From positions 62,001-126,000 of the forward strand of contig JANQBS010000089.1 in NCBI GenBank assembly GCA_033085395.1: a stretch of DNA of 64,000 bases, written 5' to 3'. The number at the start of each line of letters is the position of its first letter. Position 1 is the stretch's first letter. This stretch comes from Xanthoparmelia taractica (Eukaryota; Ascomycota; Lecanoromycetes; Lecanorales; Parmeliaceae). Shown piece after piece: positions 1 to 12,434 of the stretch. Under the pieces are notes generated by a model. It did no database searches. It was not told the origin of the DNA and saw nothing but the letters and a program-made list of their open reading frames with translations. The position numbers and the translations under genes are program-made.

Positions 1-620
1 TGCACTAGAGGAGCGCAAATAAGGGTAGAGTCTATAAGGTATCTTCCTATTCGAATTCATAGTATTCTTTCGACTGAAAGAAGCTCTTGTAAGCCAAGTT
101 GGCTTGTTGAAACATCCATTTGGCTCCGGTTGCGCTCCGGAGAGTGCAGGCCAGGCGGGCTCATTTCAGATATTTTCTAAAAAGCTTAGCTAGAACGTTT
201 ACCGGAAAGTCATCTTGTACGCGCAATATAGTGGCTATGGCTGCTTCAGATTTAGGTGCATGGACTACTGGATGCAGATTTGTGAGAACTTTGATGAGAT
301 GGTTGCCCTAATAGTATGGGTGCTAACTACTTACCCTTCTCTACTCCCCTCATCTTGGGACCCTCAAGGTTGTTGGTTTCAATGCATTCAACCCCATTTC
401 CCACAGTTGCGGGGGGGAAAGAATGCAGTGGAGATATATGGGGACGTACAATAGTACTCCCCAACGAAGTATTTAAAACACCAGTATAATACCGCTAGCG
501 CCAACGCGAAAACCACTTTACGCGCACACAACAATTAATTCTCTGCTTCTTCTTCTTTCCTACAAAAGGTTCGTGACGGTAGCAAAAATACGACGTTTGC
601 ATTGATGAGTCAAGCTGGCC
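1..620. other. Intergenic, upstream of MSH3
   Basis: No convincing gene is seen. Two short ORFs of 60-80 codons near 120-454 have no recognisable family features. The last 150 bases hold the presumed MSH3 promoter and a C/T-rich leader just before the ATG. Confidence 0.6.
504..512 (+). promoter_or_regulatory. Possible MBF/SBF-like cell-cycle box
   Basis: ACGCGAAAA lies about 110 bp upstream of the MSH3 ATG. It fits the CRCGAAA/ACGCG class of G1/S boxes bound by MBF/SBF in fungi, which often sit before DNA replication and repair genes. A single short match is weak evidence; function is inference. Confidence 0.3.
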
Positions 621-3600
621 ATGGTGGGCTCACAGACTTCTTCGCAAGCACCAGCCAAAAAGCAGCAATCAATTTCAAGCTTCTTCACTAAGAACGCCCC
701 GACCAAACCACCGCCCGCTTTGACTCCCAAGACCTCCAATGCCTCCAATGCCTCCAATGGTGCCTTGCTCGCCGACAAGAACGAGAGCCTTTTCGTTGCC
801 TCCGATGAAGATGCTGATACTCATCCAAATGGGTGCAGGAGCTCTTCAATACCTAAACGCGTCTACAATGAAGGTGGAGAACACAACAGCGGAGACTCCA
901 TAGGATTGCCAGCTCGTAAAAGAATACGCCTCTCTGAATCACGCGAAGAAACCCAAGGTACGACTTCCGACAATCACCTTATATCTACAACCGCCAACGA
1001 AATCAGAAAGCCTAAACCACCACTGCACACATCCAAGTATGCCTTTTCCAGCTCTCCCACTCGAGACGAGGAGAACTTGGAGGAAGATGACGAGACCAGA
1101 CGGCGGAAGGAGAGGCTTCACGACAAGTTTGTCAAGAAGCTGGGCCGACCAGATAGTATCGCTAATATCCAGAGGCGCAATTGGGTGATTAGCGAAGAGG
1201 CTGCTGAAGATCAGAGTGATGTGAATAATGACGAAGATGCTGAGGAGGATGCGATGCCGAAACCTACTACCAAGGGGAGGAGTGGGGTCAGTGCAAAGAA
1301 AGGTGCAAGCAAGCTCACGCCAATGGAGAAGCAATTTCTGGACATAAAGCGAAAGCATATGGACACTCTCCTAATCATGGAAGTTGGCTACAAATACAAG
1401 TTCTGGGGGGAAGACGCACGAATTGCCGCCAGAGAACTGAGCATCGTCTGCATACCGGGAAAATTCAGATTCGACGAGCACCCTTCCGAGGCCCATCTGG
1501 ATCGTTTCGCTTCGGCTAGCATACCGACCCACCGACTACATGTGCATGTGAAGCGGCTAGTAGGGGCAGGACACAAAGTTGGCGTTGTCCGGCAGCTGGA
1601 GACAGCAGCCCTAAAAGCAGCCGGAGACAACCGGAATGCTCCCTTCGTTCGGAAACTTACCAATCTCTACACCAAAGGCACTTATATCGACGATGTTGAA
1701 GGACTGGAAGCATCAGTTGGAGCACCCACCGGCGGCGCGCCTGCCACAGGTTACCTTGTGTGCATCACAGAAAGCAATGCCAAGGGCTGGGGGACCGACG
1801 AGAAGGTTCATATAGGACTGGTCGCTGTACAGCCGGCGACTGGTGATGTGATTTATGATGATTTCGAAGACGGCTTCATGAGAAGCGAAATCGAGACCCG
1901 CTTACTCCATATTGCGCCTTGTGAGATCTTGATTGTCGGCGACCTCTCTAAAGCAACCGACAAACTAGTACAGCATCTGTCGGGAAGTAAGACCAATGTC
2001 TTCGGAGACAAAGTGCGATTGGAGAGGGTCGAAAAACCAAAGACCATGGCGGCGCAAGCTTACAGCCACGTCTCGAATTTCTACGCCGAGAAGATGAAAG
2101 CATCATCTACAGAAGAAGATGAGAAAGCTAGCAAGATCTTGGACAACGTGTTGAGGCTCGCTGAGGGTGTAACTATCTGTCTTTCGGCGATGATCACGCA
2201 TCTAACGGACTATGGTCTCCAGCATGTCTTCGATCTCACAAAGTATTTCCAGTCATTCAGTGCTCGATCGCACATGCTCCTCAATGGGACTAGCTTAACT
2301 AGCCTAGAGATATACCAGAATCAAACAGACCACACCGAGAAGGGGAGTCTATTCTGGACCTTGGACAGGACCAAGACACGCTTCGGACAGAGGCTGTTGC
2401 GCAAATGGGTAGGCCGACCACTTCTTAGAAAGACTGAATTGGAAGAACGCATCGCCGCAGTGGAAGAGCTCAGTAATGATCAGCCGACAGCAAGAAGGGA
2501 CAAGGTCAAACACCTTCTTTCTCAGATTAGGTGTGACTTGGAAAAGAGCTTGATACGTATCTACTACGGCAAAGTCGGTACTCTCTTTTTCTTTTGGTCT
2601 TTTCAATCACTGATTTTGTGCAGTGTGCTCGCCCGGAGCTATTGACCGTCTTGCAGACTATGCAACGCATCGCCATGGAGTTCGTATCTGTTAAACGGCC
2701 TTTGGATGCTGGTTTCGAGTCATCAATTATCAATAATGCTATTGCCGTCCTCCCAACCATTGCGGCGGACGTAGTCTCGTATTTAGACCAAATCAACCCA
2801 GAAGCTGCCAAGGCAGACGATAAGTATGCTTTCTTCCGAGAAGATGTGGAAAGTGAAGATATATTGGAGCACAAGCTAGGCATAGCAAGCGTTGAGCAGG
2901 AGCTTGATGCTCATCGATCTGTCGCTGCTGCCAAAGTCAAGAAAATGAAGGTGGAATATGTTACGGTTGCTGGCATAGAATATCTGATCGAGGTGGATAA
3001 TACACTACTGAAGAATGTCCCTGCTTCATGGGCAAAGATCAGCGGGACAAAGAAGGTTTCACGATTTCACCCTCCGGAAGTTGTACGCCTCATTCGTGAA
3101 AGGGATCAGCATAAAGAAGCTTTGGCAGCCGCGTGCGATGTTGCATTCGCTGGACTGTTGGCAGACATTTCGTCCAAGTATCAGTCATTCCGAGACTGTG
3201 TTCAGGCTCTTGCGACGCTTGACTGCTTACTGTCCCTTGCAGCCATCGCAAGTCAACCAGGCTATGTCAAGCCAGAGTACACGGACGAGACTTGCATATC
3301 TGTGGAGCAGGGCAGACATCCCATGGTCGAGCAACTTCTCCTCGATGCCTACGTGCCGAACGACACTGATCTCGCTTCGGATAGCACGAGAGCTTTGCTC
3401 ATCACCGGTCCAAATATGGGCGGCAAGTCAAGCTATGTTCGCCAAGTCGCTCTAATCGCCATCATGGGCCAGATTGGATCTTATGTTCCAGCCGATTCTG
3501 CTAAACTTGGAATGCTCGATGCTGTCTTCACCCGTATGGGCGCCTTTGATAACATGATGGCGGGGGAGTCCACGTTCATGGTGGAGCTATCCGAAACCTC

Positions 3601-4138
3601 GGACATTCTCAAGCAAGCGACTTCGAAGTCGTTGATCATTTTAGATGAACTCGGCCGTGGAACTTCGACACACGATGGCGTCGCCATTGCTCAAGCTGTA
3701 CTAGATCATGTTGTCAGAGAAAAGAAGAGTCTGACCCTGTTCATTACCCACTATCAGAATCTGAGCGCTCTCGCCAAGGGCTTCGAAAATGGGGAACTGA
3801 AGAATGTACATATGCGCTTTGAGGAGACTGGGGATGCTGGCCAGGAGATCACGTTTCTCTACGAGATTGGTGAAGGTGTGGCTCATCGGTCGTACGGTCT
3901 GAACGTTGCCCGCCTGGCCAATGTCCCCGAATCTGTACTTGATGTTGCTGCGATAAAATCGAAAGAGCTAGAACTCGAGGCTAGTGAGAAGCAGCTTGGC
4001 CATTTGTGAGTTGAGCTGCAATACTTCTTATCAACTTACTAAACCTTGACACATAGGTCCCGATTTCTTTGTTCGATACTGTCCAACCACGACAGTACAC
4101 AGCTAGATCTGCTGATCACTGGGATTGAGCAGCTGTAG
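621..4138 (+). CDS. MSH3: DNA mismatch repair protein MSH3
   Basis: MutS-family ATPase that pairs with MSH2 (MutS-beta) in the nucleus to recognise insertion/deletion loops. Three exons: 621-2573, 2624-4005 and 4057-4138, giving 1138 aa. Both introns (50 and 51 nt) have GT..AG ends, and the second has a clear CTAA branch site. The start has a GCCATGG context. Residues 15-22 (QQSISSFF) form a PCNA-binding PIP box, as in other MSH3 proteins. An acidic, low-complexity linker follows, then the mismatch-binding domain from about residue 234, with the MSH3-type KYKFWGEDA motif. The C-terminal ATPase has Walker A GPNMGGKSS (about 910) and Walker B ILDELGRGTS (about 988). The last short exon restores the family's usual tail LDLLITGIEQL. 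Without it the protein would stop at 4009. Confidence 0.97.
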
Positions 4139-5663
4139 ACTGATTGGTACGGCGACCTTTATGTTTCCCGCCATTTCCTATCCTACTTTGTGATGAAAAA
4201 AAACGTCAGAAATAACCATTGAGTGTTTGCAAATGCAACCCAGTGATACTCTTTACAATTAGACTCTGACAACCTTTGCTCTCGCCTCCATCAACGCAGC
4301 AGCATCTCTCGCTTGAAGCTAACACATTGCACGCCGTTTAGGAACCTAGTACGCCAAGTCGGCAGGTTTGGGCCATGGGGACCTCGCTCGGATACCGAAT
4401 CCAATCCAGAGCACATGTCCAAACGGTACGTCGTCCTTCCCTTGTTCTACGCTGCCCTATGCTGGTCTATGATTAATAAAATGTTGTTGAAATCTGAGCG
4501 CTGTGTTTATGCAGTCGCATCCCATGGAGACTCTCACACCCATAAAATATGATTGACGTTGCCTTTTACCATACCATACCTTACCTTTTCCTTTCTTCTG
4601 CCGCGAGTGGCGATTCATACAGATGGCTAATCATAAATTTAAGGGAGTAAGTAGGACCGCGCTCTTGACAGTGTTTCTGATGACGAGTTTTTCCTCTTGC
4701 GTTTGGGGGAAAAGTCAGGGACAAAGAATAGATTTCATCAGTCACCAATCACGCATGTGGGGATAGATAGATAAATATGAGGCTACGCTTTGCATCTGTC
4801 TAAGGGTATCGGGGTTGCGATATGGGAGTTCCTGAGAGCTTGTCTCCGCGCTTTTTTGAATTTTTTTTTTGAGCCAATTATGGCGATGAAGATGACGAAA
4901 ATGAAAGAATGGTGGTCGTATAATAAACCTCATCTATATGTTTTAGAACTCGTTTCCCCGCCTTCCTGTCTCCGTATCATTAGAAAATGTCGAGCCAGTT
5001 ATGGCGATGAAGAATGAGAGTCGCATAACATAAAGCATCTATACGTATCCCTAACTACCTTACAGGCCACAGCGTGATAGGATGGTACGATATGATATGG
5101 TATGGTATAGGATGTGTATTCGGTCTATACGACAGCACGATGGGATGGTATGGGGTGCGTATCTGGTCTGTAAAACGCCTAGGCTGACGGGATGAGAGAT
5201 GGCTATCCGCTCTGTAAAAATAGGAAACAGGATGATGGGCTGTGATGTGATAGAATAAAAAATTCTTCAATCCATAGACTCCTTCCCCCGTCGTGTACGA
5301 GTAACACGATCTCCAAGCCTGGTTCCTGAATGCAGATTGCTGAATATAGACAAGACGCCTTGCATGCACATACACATACACATACACATATCTAGACTTC
5401 AAACAGATCGCTGACGACGGCGACGTACGGGATGATAAGTAAGGTAAACCTCTTTCCTACTTATGCCTGCGCCTGCGTCTGGGCTGTTATCAACGTTACA
5501 ACATATCAAGGAGACTTAGGATGGGACGGGAGCCGCATTCAATCATAGTAATCATAATCATAATAATAATACCAACTCTACGCTTCCATAACCTACCTCT
5601 TCTCTCTCTCCTCTCTACACACATCTATCCGTCCGTCGGATCCCCCAACCCATCGCATCCCCC
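4139..5663. other. Intergenic between MSH3 and the F-box gene
   Basis: No gene recognised. Contains low-complexity DNA: degenerate GATATG/GGTATG repeats near 5085-5110, a CACATA array (listed separately) and CT-rich runs near 5590. Two copies of a GTTATGGCGATGAAGA-like string occur near 4876 and 4998, suggesting a small local duplication. MSH3 and the F-box gene converge here, so it should hold both 3' ends. Confidence 0.6.
5367..5390. repeat. (CACATA)4 microsatellite
   Basis: Four perfect copies of the hexamer CACATA, non-coding. Confidence 0.9.
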
Positions 5664-8600
5664 CTACCCACACAAAACCTCCATCTCCAGCTTCGTCAAC
5701 GCCAACACATCGATCCCCACCCCCAACCCCTCATCCTCATCCTCCATGCCCTCCCCCCTCTGCGCCAAATAATCAGGCACCCAATCCGCATCCTCCTCTT
5801 CGCTCCACCGACCCCCAAGCGGCGGCGCATAGATCGCAAAAGCACCACCACCGTCTTCGCCGGAAGCGTAACCTTCGTCTTCCTTGGCGTCAGTATCGGG
5901 CATGTTGATATCGCCATCATGGTCTATGACGCGGTCGTCGGGGCCGAGGAAGAAGTAGTTGTGGATCCATGGTTGCAGGGACGGGCGTAGAGGTGCGGCG
6001 CCATCAAAGTGCACGGCTGCTTGGGACGTGTTGGACATGTAGGTGTCACCATCCGCGTCTACTAGAGCCCTGACCGTGCCGTCTTTCAGTACGACCCTTT
6101 GTTCCACACATTGTTGTCGGCCAATGATCTGCCAAGCATAGGCCATACCATCGACTGCAAAGGACCAAATAGTGAGATCGCCACCGGACGCGTCGACGGC
6201 GAGATCTACGAGTCCTTGCATATGACCGATCCTGACGCCTTCAATCCTCAATGGTTCTTCAACTGTGTTGGGATCTTCTCCGTCTTGCCGTTCGGCTGTC
6301 TTCTCTTGATGACCAAAGAAGACATCAGGTGGCAGCACGAATAGCCATATAGCTTCTCCATAGGCAACCGCAACCCTGACACCCCAATGCAACTCGCGAC
6401 CAGCTGTGTAGACTCTGGGCACTAGAGTCCTGCCAAATTCGCTTGGTCCCATGAAAATAAATCTCCTGGTGAGTTTCGTAGCTCCGACTCCAGGCAGTGC
6501 ATCCGTACCTAAACACAGGTTCCCTTCTACTGGATCGGTAAACAAGACATTCCAACCATCACTGATAGGCACAGCGCGATAGTGATCGCACCATCCTGAA
6601 CCTCTCCATGCATTGTCCCAAGCACTAGGATCAGCCAGCCCTTCATCCCAAGTCATATCATGTTGTCTAGCCGCACTGGTATTCGTACCGGGAAAGAACC
6701 TGCTTACAAGTCCTTCGTTCTCCGCGGGATGACAGGCGCTGCTGATCAGCCTTAGCTTCTTTGTAGAATCCCCGCCTGGTCTAGGCGGAAGGAAGTATAG
6801 GAGGTCGCTCGGCGCAGTGAGTGGGAACCAGCGATTGAGGTCCTGCCCCGTCAGGGCATCGACCCAGTGAAGTTCGATACCCGCTGAGCAGCCAAAGGCA
6901 ATGCAGCGGCGCTGCGGGCAGATTGCTACGCTTCTAGGTGGGTCTTCCGCGGAACAGAGGTTGCGATAGATGGAGCGTATACCGGTCTCGAGAGGTATAT
7001 AGCCGGGGTTTGTGAAGGAGTCTCCGAAAGGCCTGGGCTCAACAGCAACGGGAGTGTCATCCACTCTCGAAGACATGCGGATGTCGTGGGCACCATTGGC
7101 TTCTGGAAGACTTGCTTCTGCAATGGCTCGAGCAAAAGCATGATCGCTGGGACTTGCGTGAAAAGTGGCGTACTCATGAGGAGAAGTAACTTCGGTGACA
7201 GCCTCACCAGGAGAGACATGACTATGGATTGGAGAGCTGTCGTCATGCCTGATGTTGGACAACACCTGCGGAGTGGCCCGTTTCCGTGATGATGACCGGG
7301 TATTCTCATGGAGGTCGCAGACTAGGCCTACTCGACCCTCCATGAGAGCTGCGACGCCTAAGCGCTGAGACGATGTATCCATGCTTACAGCCATAACGCG
7401 GTGAGGGCAGATGACAGTGGTCACAGGCGAAAGATGACCGCCATATGGGTGTAAGTTTGGGGTCTGATCTCGCAAAGAGTAGACGTAGATGAGGCAACCT
7501 TCAGTAACGAGGAGATATTTGCAGCAGATACTGACTGTAAAGTGGACCGCGGATCCGTGGTGGGAACTTCCCATATAAGAAGGGTTACAGCCAGTGCTCA
7601 GCTCAGAAAAATCGGTCTCGGACGTAAGGGTGATACCAGTATGATTGAATTCGCAGCCCGTAGATGACGACCGGTCTTTGGTAAGCCCATTACCGGTCCA
7701 GTCTGACCGTAGAGAGCACTCGGTAGCCAGCCGTTTGCTTAAAAGCCACTCCTCATTGATACTGTCGGCAGTCCGAAGCCCGTTCAATTCTTCGTACAGA
7801 TCCATATCAGCCTTTGCGGCTCTCCACCAGCCGCCGTCCTTGAGCGCTCTTGTTAGAAGCTTCTCTTCCAGACTGCCAATCATCCACGCTCTACACGTAT
7901 GCCGCGCGGCGTTTAGATCAACGGGAGAGAGGCAGGCGTAAATCTTTTCGAGAATTTCGACTGGAATTTTGTAGACAGCCGGCATGACGACAGGACGAGC
8001 GAGAGTGATACCGGCTGACCAGCAGCGGCATGAAAGGCGAATAGCCAGGTATTCATTGAAGTTGATGTAGTCTAAGAGTCGCCGAAAGAATGTTGCTGGG
8101 AGCTCGGGGCCTCGGATCTGCATACGGCGAAGACCAAGTATAGCGAAGGTATCACGATGGCCTCCGAAACTCGTCAAGTCAATAGAGTTGTTGAAGCTCG
8201 TGGCCTTGTGTAGCTCTTCCGACAGAGAGTAACGGAACCTCTCAAATGGTAAGGGTTCCATGTAACAGCCGTACATTTCTTCGGGCTCATCAGAGAGATC
8301 TCGGCTCAGAAATCGCTGACGCGTTATAGCGCTATCAAGAGCACCGATATTTGAGCCTGCTTGACTTCTGGTCATCGCCCGGAGCTCAGGCCGTTTATGC
8401 GCGGGGACTCGAACGAGCGTACGGCCTCTGATGGGGCTTCCCTCTTCACTTGATGGCGTAGCTGACCGTGCTCGTTCGGATGCAACCCGGAATGAAAAGC
8501 TGCTATGGGCGGAATTGGAAGGCGTCGAACGAGGGGAGGCCTTAGCTCTGAGAGGTGTATGGGTGTCGTCTGAGGCGACGAGATGTCCTGCATCCCTGGT

Positions 8601-8993
8601 AGAGTCCAGCTCCAAATGACTCATTTCCAAGCAATTTGGATGGTCTGCAGCCAATCTAGTAACTTCGGGTATTGAAGATGGTCCAACGTAGAGAATGTGA
8701 ACAGAGGCGTTTTCTAGGATGGTTACCAGTGGAGCCGCTGAAGTAGGGTCCAAGCAGTCTGCCTGTTCAGGGTCAAGGCCGGCGACCCCGCGTGAGAGCA
8801 GGATTTGCGAAGACGTTGTAAACGCTGTTGCACGTCTAAAAGACGTGCTGTTAAAGAATATGGGTGGTCTATGCCTAGAGTAAGCTGCTGTATAATGGAT
8901 AGGCGCCTTTGGACGAGTCAGCAGTCTAGACGCAAGCGCGTCTTTTTTGGTCGAAAGTAGAAAGAGCGATCTTATGAATGGGAAGAACAACAT
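5664..8993 (-). CDS. Large F-box protein, fungal type
   Basis: One uninterrupted frame of 1109 codons. Residues about 341-371 read as an F-box (KIPVEILEKIYACLSPVDL ... CRAW), the motif that binds SKP1 in SCF ubiquitin ligases. Just before it, at about 299-326, is a second, weaker F-box-like stretch (LPATFFRRLLDYI ... CRCW), so the motif may be duplicated. The rest could be a degenerate beta-propeller of the kind seen in large fungal F-box proteins, with an acidic C-terminal tail (DEDEGLG), but I cannot count blades by eye. The substrate is unknown. The first 123 residues look less conserved in character, and Met124 (ATG at 8624) is a plausible alternative start. Confidence 0.85.
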   Translation of the reverse strand: MLFFPFIRSLFLLSTKKDALASRLLTRPKAPIHYTAAYSRHRPPIFFNSTSFRRATAFTTSSQILLSRGVAGLDPEQADCLDPTSAAPLVTILENASVHILYVGPSSIPEVTRLAADHPNCLEMSHLELDSTRDAGHLVASDDTHTPLRAKASPRSTPSNSAHSSFSFRVASERARSATPSSEEGSPIRGRTLVRVPAHKRPELRAMTRSQAGSNIGALDSAITRQRFLSRDLSDEPEEMYGCYMEPLPFERFRYSLSEELHKATSFNNSIDLTSFGGHRDTFAILGLRRMQIRGPELPATFFRRLLDYINFNEYLAIRLSCRCWSAGITLARPVVMPAVYKIPVEILEKIYACLSPVDLNAARHTCRAWMIGSLEEKLLTRALKDGGWWRAAKADMDLYEELNGLRTADSINEEWLLSKRLATECSLRSDWTGNGLTKDRSSSTGCEFNHTGITLTSETDFSELSTGCNPSYMGSSHHGSAVHFTVSICCKYLLVTEGCLIYVYSLRDQTPNLHPYGGHLSPVTTVICPHRVMAVSMDTSSQRLGVAALMEGRVGLVCDLHENTRSSSRKRATPQVLSNIRHDDSSPIHSHVSPGEAVTEVTSPHEYATFHASPSDHAFARAIAEASLPEANGAHDIRMSSRVDDTPVAVEPRPFGDSFTNPGYIPLETGIRSIYRNLCSAEDPPRSVAICPQRRCIAFGCSAGIELHWVDALTGQDLNRWFPLTAPSDLLYFLPPRPGGDSTKKLRLISSACHPAENEGLVSRFFPGTNTSAARQHDMTWDEGLADPSAWDNAWRGSGWCDHYRAVPISDGWNVLFTDPVEGNLCLGTDALPGVGATKLTRRFIFMGPSEFGRTLVPRVYTAGRELHWGVRVAVAYGEAIWLFVLPPDVFFGHQEKTAERQDGEDPNTVEEPLRIEGVRIGHMQGLVDLAVDASGGDLTIWSFAVDGMAYAWQIIGRQQCVEQRVVLKDGTVRALVDADGDTYMSNTSQAAVHFDGAAPLRPSLQPWIHNYFFLGPDDRVIDHDGDINMPDTDAKEDEGYASGEDGGGAFAIYAPPLGGRWSEEEDADWVPDYLAQRGEGMEDEDEGLGVGIDVLALTKLEMEVLCG

Positions 8994-9131
8994 GGCCCAT
9001 GCGGACGGGTATAATGCTATTTAGATCAATCCTCCCAATGCCTGTGGCAATGCATAAACGCCATACAAAATGCCAGACGCGCTATGCCACGACGTGAATC
9101 ATGAGACCACACCAGCCTATTGTCGAAAGAA

Positions 9132-11801
9132 TCATACATCCTCTTCCGCACCACCATCGCCATTTTGAGCCGATCCGTTCGGGCGCCTTTTTGCAAGCCA
9201 CAGGTCTTCCAGGGGCGTGATCAAGCTAGGATTGATGTAACGCAGACCTGTCTCTTGATCCTCATCGACATCGCGACCCCTCGAAGTCTCGCTCTCGTAT
9301 CTTGACTCGCCCTGGGCCAACGCTCCGAAAGGCGGATCATGAATGAGGCTGCGAATGGCGATAAATTTCATCAGTGGCTCGTAAGTGCGCTGGTAGAAGA
9401 CGATGAACCAGATTGTGAACGCAAGCAGAGGGACGATCAAGATCGCACGGTACACTGCCAGGCTCAATCCCAGAATACCAGTCATGGCAAGCTGAAAGAC
9501 AACAAGGCCGAGTACAATGCGATTACAAATAATAGACCATGCTCGACCGGTGGAGTGCTGACGGTGGTCCATCGCGTAAAGGAGCTGGTATTTGTAGATG
9601 AAGGTTCCAATGATGAAATATAGCAGGCCAAAGAACAGCACAAACCAGGAGCCCGGCAGAACGCTGTACACGATGCAGATGATGAAGATGAGTATGGTCT
9701 GAGGCAGGTAGAAGCCGTAGCTGAAGACAGGGGGCTGAACCAGTTCTGCGTAATCTATATCCTCAATCAGCAACTGCCAGAGACATTGTGCGGTATGCAG
9801 ATAGGCTTTGTACCTCGAGGGGTCTTGGCACCAATCAGGTATATCGGATACAACGCGACGCTGCCAAATTCGAGCAGTCGAAAGGGAAACAGCCCAAGCC
9901 CTTGAAGTATGATCAAATTGATGTAGAACAGGACAAGGTTCTTCAGGGAAGTGGCCAGAATAAACGCAATGCTTGTGGTGTCTTTCAGAGAATCTCCAAT
10001 CTGGGTGAAGTATCCCTGAGCGTTCGAGGCCGTCCCAAAGATGGTGAAGACGACGAAGAGGTTGAAAAAAGTGAAGAAAAAGTTCTTGGATATCAACGAC
10101 ATTTCGACATCACCTTGCGAGATCATGCCTTGAAGCGTCGACAGCCCTAGACAGCATTAGCTTCCGTTCGTAGGCCTCGGGTCAATGATGACTTACAGTA
10201 GTAAAGATATGGAACAGCCACACTTAACAGCGAAATAAGTAGCGTTGGGAGACCTTGCTGGACCAAAGATCTGCTAATATCGTGGCTGGAGAGGGCCTCC
10301 GCCAGCTGTGGCCAGACCTTGCCGATGTTTTCGAGGCTCAGTAGCCCAGCCAGAGGGACCAATAGCAACGACCAGAAGATCGTGAGGATAGCAATCACGA
10401 AAGTGATAGACCACGCCCTAAGCATTCTACTGGATCTTGACAGATACGTGTTTTGCCACACCACGTCCGAGGGGGCCGGAGCAACGTTAGCAAGCAGCTT
10501 CATTGGCTCGGGGTCCATTGTTGCCTGTACAGCCATTTGCTAAGAGCTGTCAGCGTTGCCGAGCCTTTTCCGGTTTCACTACTTACTGCTGCCGCGGTTG
10601 AGTCCAGAGTGACGAATGCCAATGGAGTAGGTTTGTAGACCTTGTTGCGTGCTGATTTGATTTTCTCGTCCAGCTTACGGAGCTTCTCCTCATAGTAATC
10701 AATAGCATCGATTCGTAAACTTTGTAGACCCAGAAATCCGTGCCATATCCGTGTCATCGGACGATCTGATGTAGCCGTATCCACGTGAGGTTGTTCGTTA
10801 TTGTTGCCATGAAGAAGATTTTCAACCTCATCAACATGATTTGCGTTCCCTCCGGAAGCACGAAGTAGAACTCTGTTGCCCCCATGTTTTGGGCGGCCCA
10901 AATGTACAGTCCACGCTTCTTCAAGCTTCCGCAAAACGCTCGTTCGGCGGGCAACCAGATCATCTAACTCTTTCCAATCCTTGCACAACAGGACACTTTC
11001 CACTTTACCAATCTGGAGATTTTCGATCGCTTCCTTGATCATCTCCTCGGAACGTAGTTCCTCGGGTATACCAGAGAGTCTGATGGTCCTATCCGTGACA
11101 GTGGATTGGCTGCCAAGGTAATCCTGGCGAATGCGAATAACCTTTTTGGTCTCTGTAACGATAAGGTACAGGGCAAGGACAGAGAATAGGTATACGAAGG
11201 CGACGTAGATCCAGAGCATCAAGTCCGTCGGCTTTTTCTCCGTGCCCTTCGGAGCCTTCCTTGAGCTTGCCATGTCCAGCATAGGCGATGCATCCCAGTA
11301 TGCTCCAAAGATAGTGGTACTGTTGGCTGTGTAGTTTCCGGGGTTCGGCAGACCATAATTTCCAGTGTCGTGTACGTGTACTGGCAATAGGACGACGAGT
11401 GAGAAGAAGAAGGTGATGGCTATGTACTTTGTGGCCATCTTGAAGAAGTGAAGGAACTGCGATTGCGTTAGACGTTTAAGTATGTATAATTGCCTCGAGG
11501 TACTTACCACAAAAGCATCAAGGCCGGCCGACGCAAGTACTTGATCCTCGGTGATGCGATAAAGCGCGGGGATCCATCCAAAAAAGGTGTCTGGGAGCTC
11601 TGGGAGTATGGAAGCTGCATTTTTTTGTTTCTTACGCGCAGCGTAGAGAGATGTCCATCTTGGTCTCAGGAAACAAAAGGCGAGGAAAGCGAAGAAGCCG
11701 AGAGCAATGGAGATGACGGATTGAGTGATGATGTCTCTTTGATTTTGACTCTTACTTTGGTCCTTGTAGCCATCGTGGGCCTCCATGGTCCAAGTAGACA
11801 T
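9132..11801 (-). CDS. CSC1/OSCA/TMEM63-family stress-gated cation channel
   Basis: Predicted membrane channel of the DUF221 (RSN1_7TM) family, which in characterised members passes calcium and other cations in response to osmotic or mechanical stress. Five exons on the minus strand: 11801-11508, 11456-10587, 10539-10197, 10146-9814 and 9754-9132, giving 820 aa. Introns are 47-59 nt and every junction restores family wording, e.g. GLDAFV/FLHFFKM, DSTAAA/QMAVQA, PYLYYW/LSTLQGM and KTPR/DYAELV. Order: N-terminal RSN1 segment with membrane spans near 29-46, 107-124 and 174-195, a cytosolic RNA-fold-like domain (about 200-350), then the conserved DPEP and SDVVW motifs and the C-terminal multi-span pore region. 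Length is usual for the family. Which paralogue it is cannot be told from sequence alone. Confidence 0.95.
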
Positions 11802-12434
11802 GGTGGTGGCGCAATATGGAGGTCAAAGGCAGAGAAGTATCTTGCGTGTAGGAAGCATTGTTGTAGTAGGAGGTGTAATATTTGTTTGTCTCCAAGTTTA
11901 CCCGTTTGACCTGCAGCAGCGACGATGTAATTGTCCGGACCCTTGCCAAGGAAACGCACGCTATTTCCAAGGTACATTAGGGTATTTAAAATACATTACG
12001 ATATTCATATGCAGGAGTGGATTTCGACGTTGTTGTCTTCGAGCTCCTTGGCCGTGGTAACGAGTTATTACAGAGGAGATGAACTTGGTCTGTTTCTGCT
12101 GCGGTCACTCAAGATACCCATTTCGCATTTTGTTTCGCTTGTATTAGGTCCTTTAATATCATATGTGCCTGGCTAGGTCGAGGAGCTGAAGGTTTGGTAC
12201 TTTGTATTCATAACAGATCATCGTTGACTGGAAAAATGAATGCTATGTACAACTGAAGACGGACTATGTACTAAACATGAATCATGTGTCCAACGATACA
12301 GAAAGTGAAAAAAGAGATACAAAAATGTGCGAATGTGTGACTATGATTGCAATTTCCAACTCAAAGAATCCAATTTATCCTGACTCAAACTCGAGACTCA
12401 CCCCTCATGCCACCAAACCACCTTGTTCATTCCA
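11802..12434. other. Intergenic between channel gene and GH64 gene
   Basis: No gene seen. It should contain the promoter of the channel gene at the left end and the 3' end of the GH64-like gene at the right. Confidence 0.6.
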
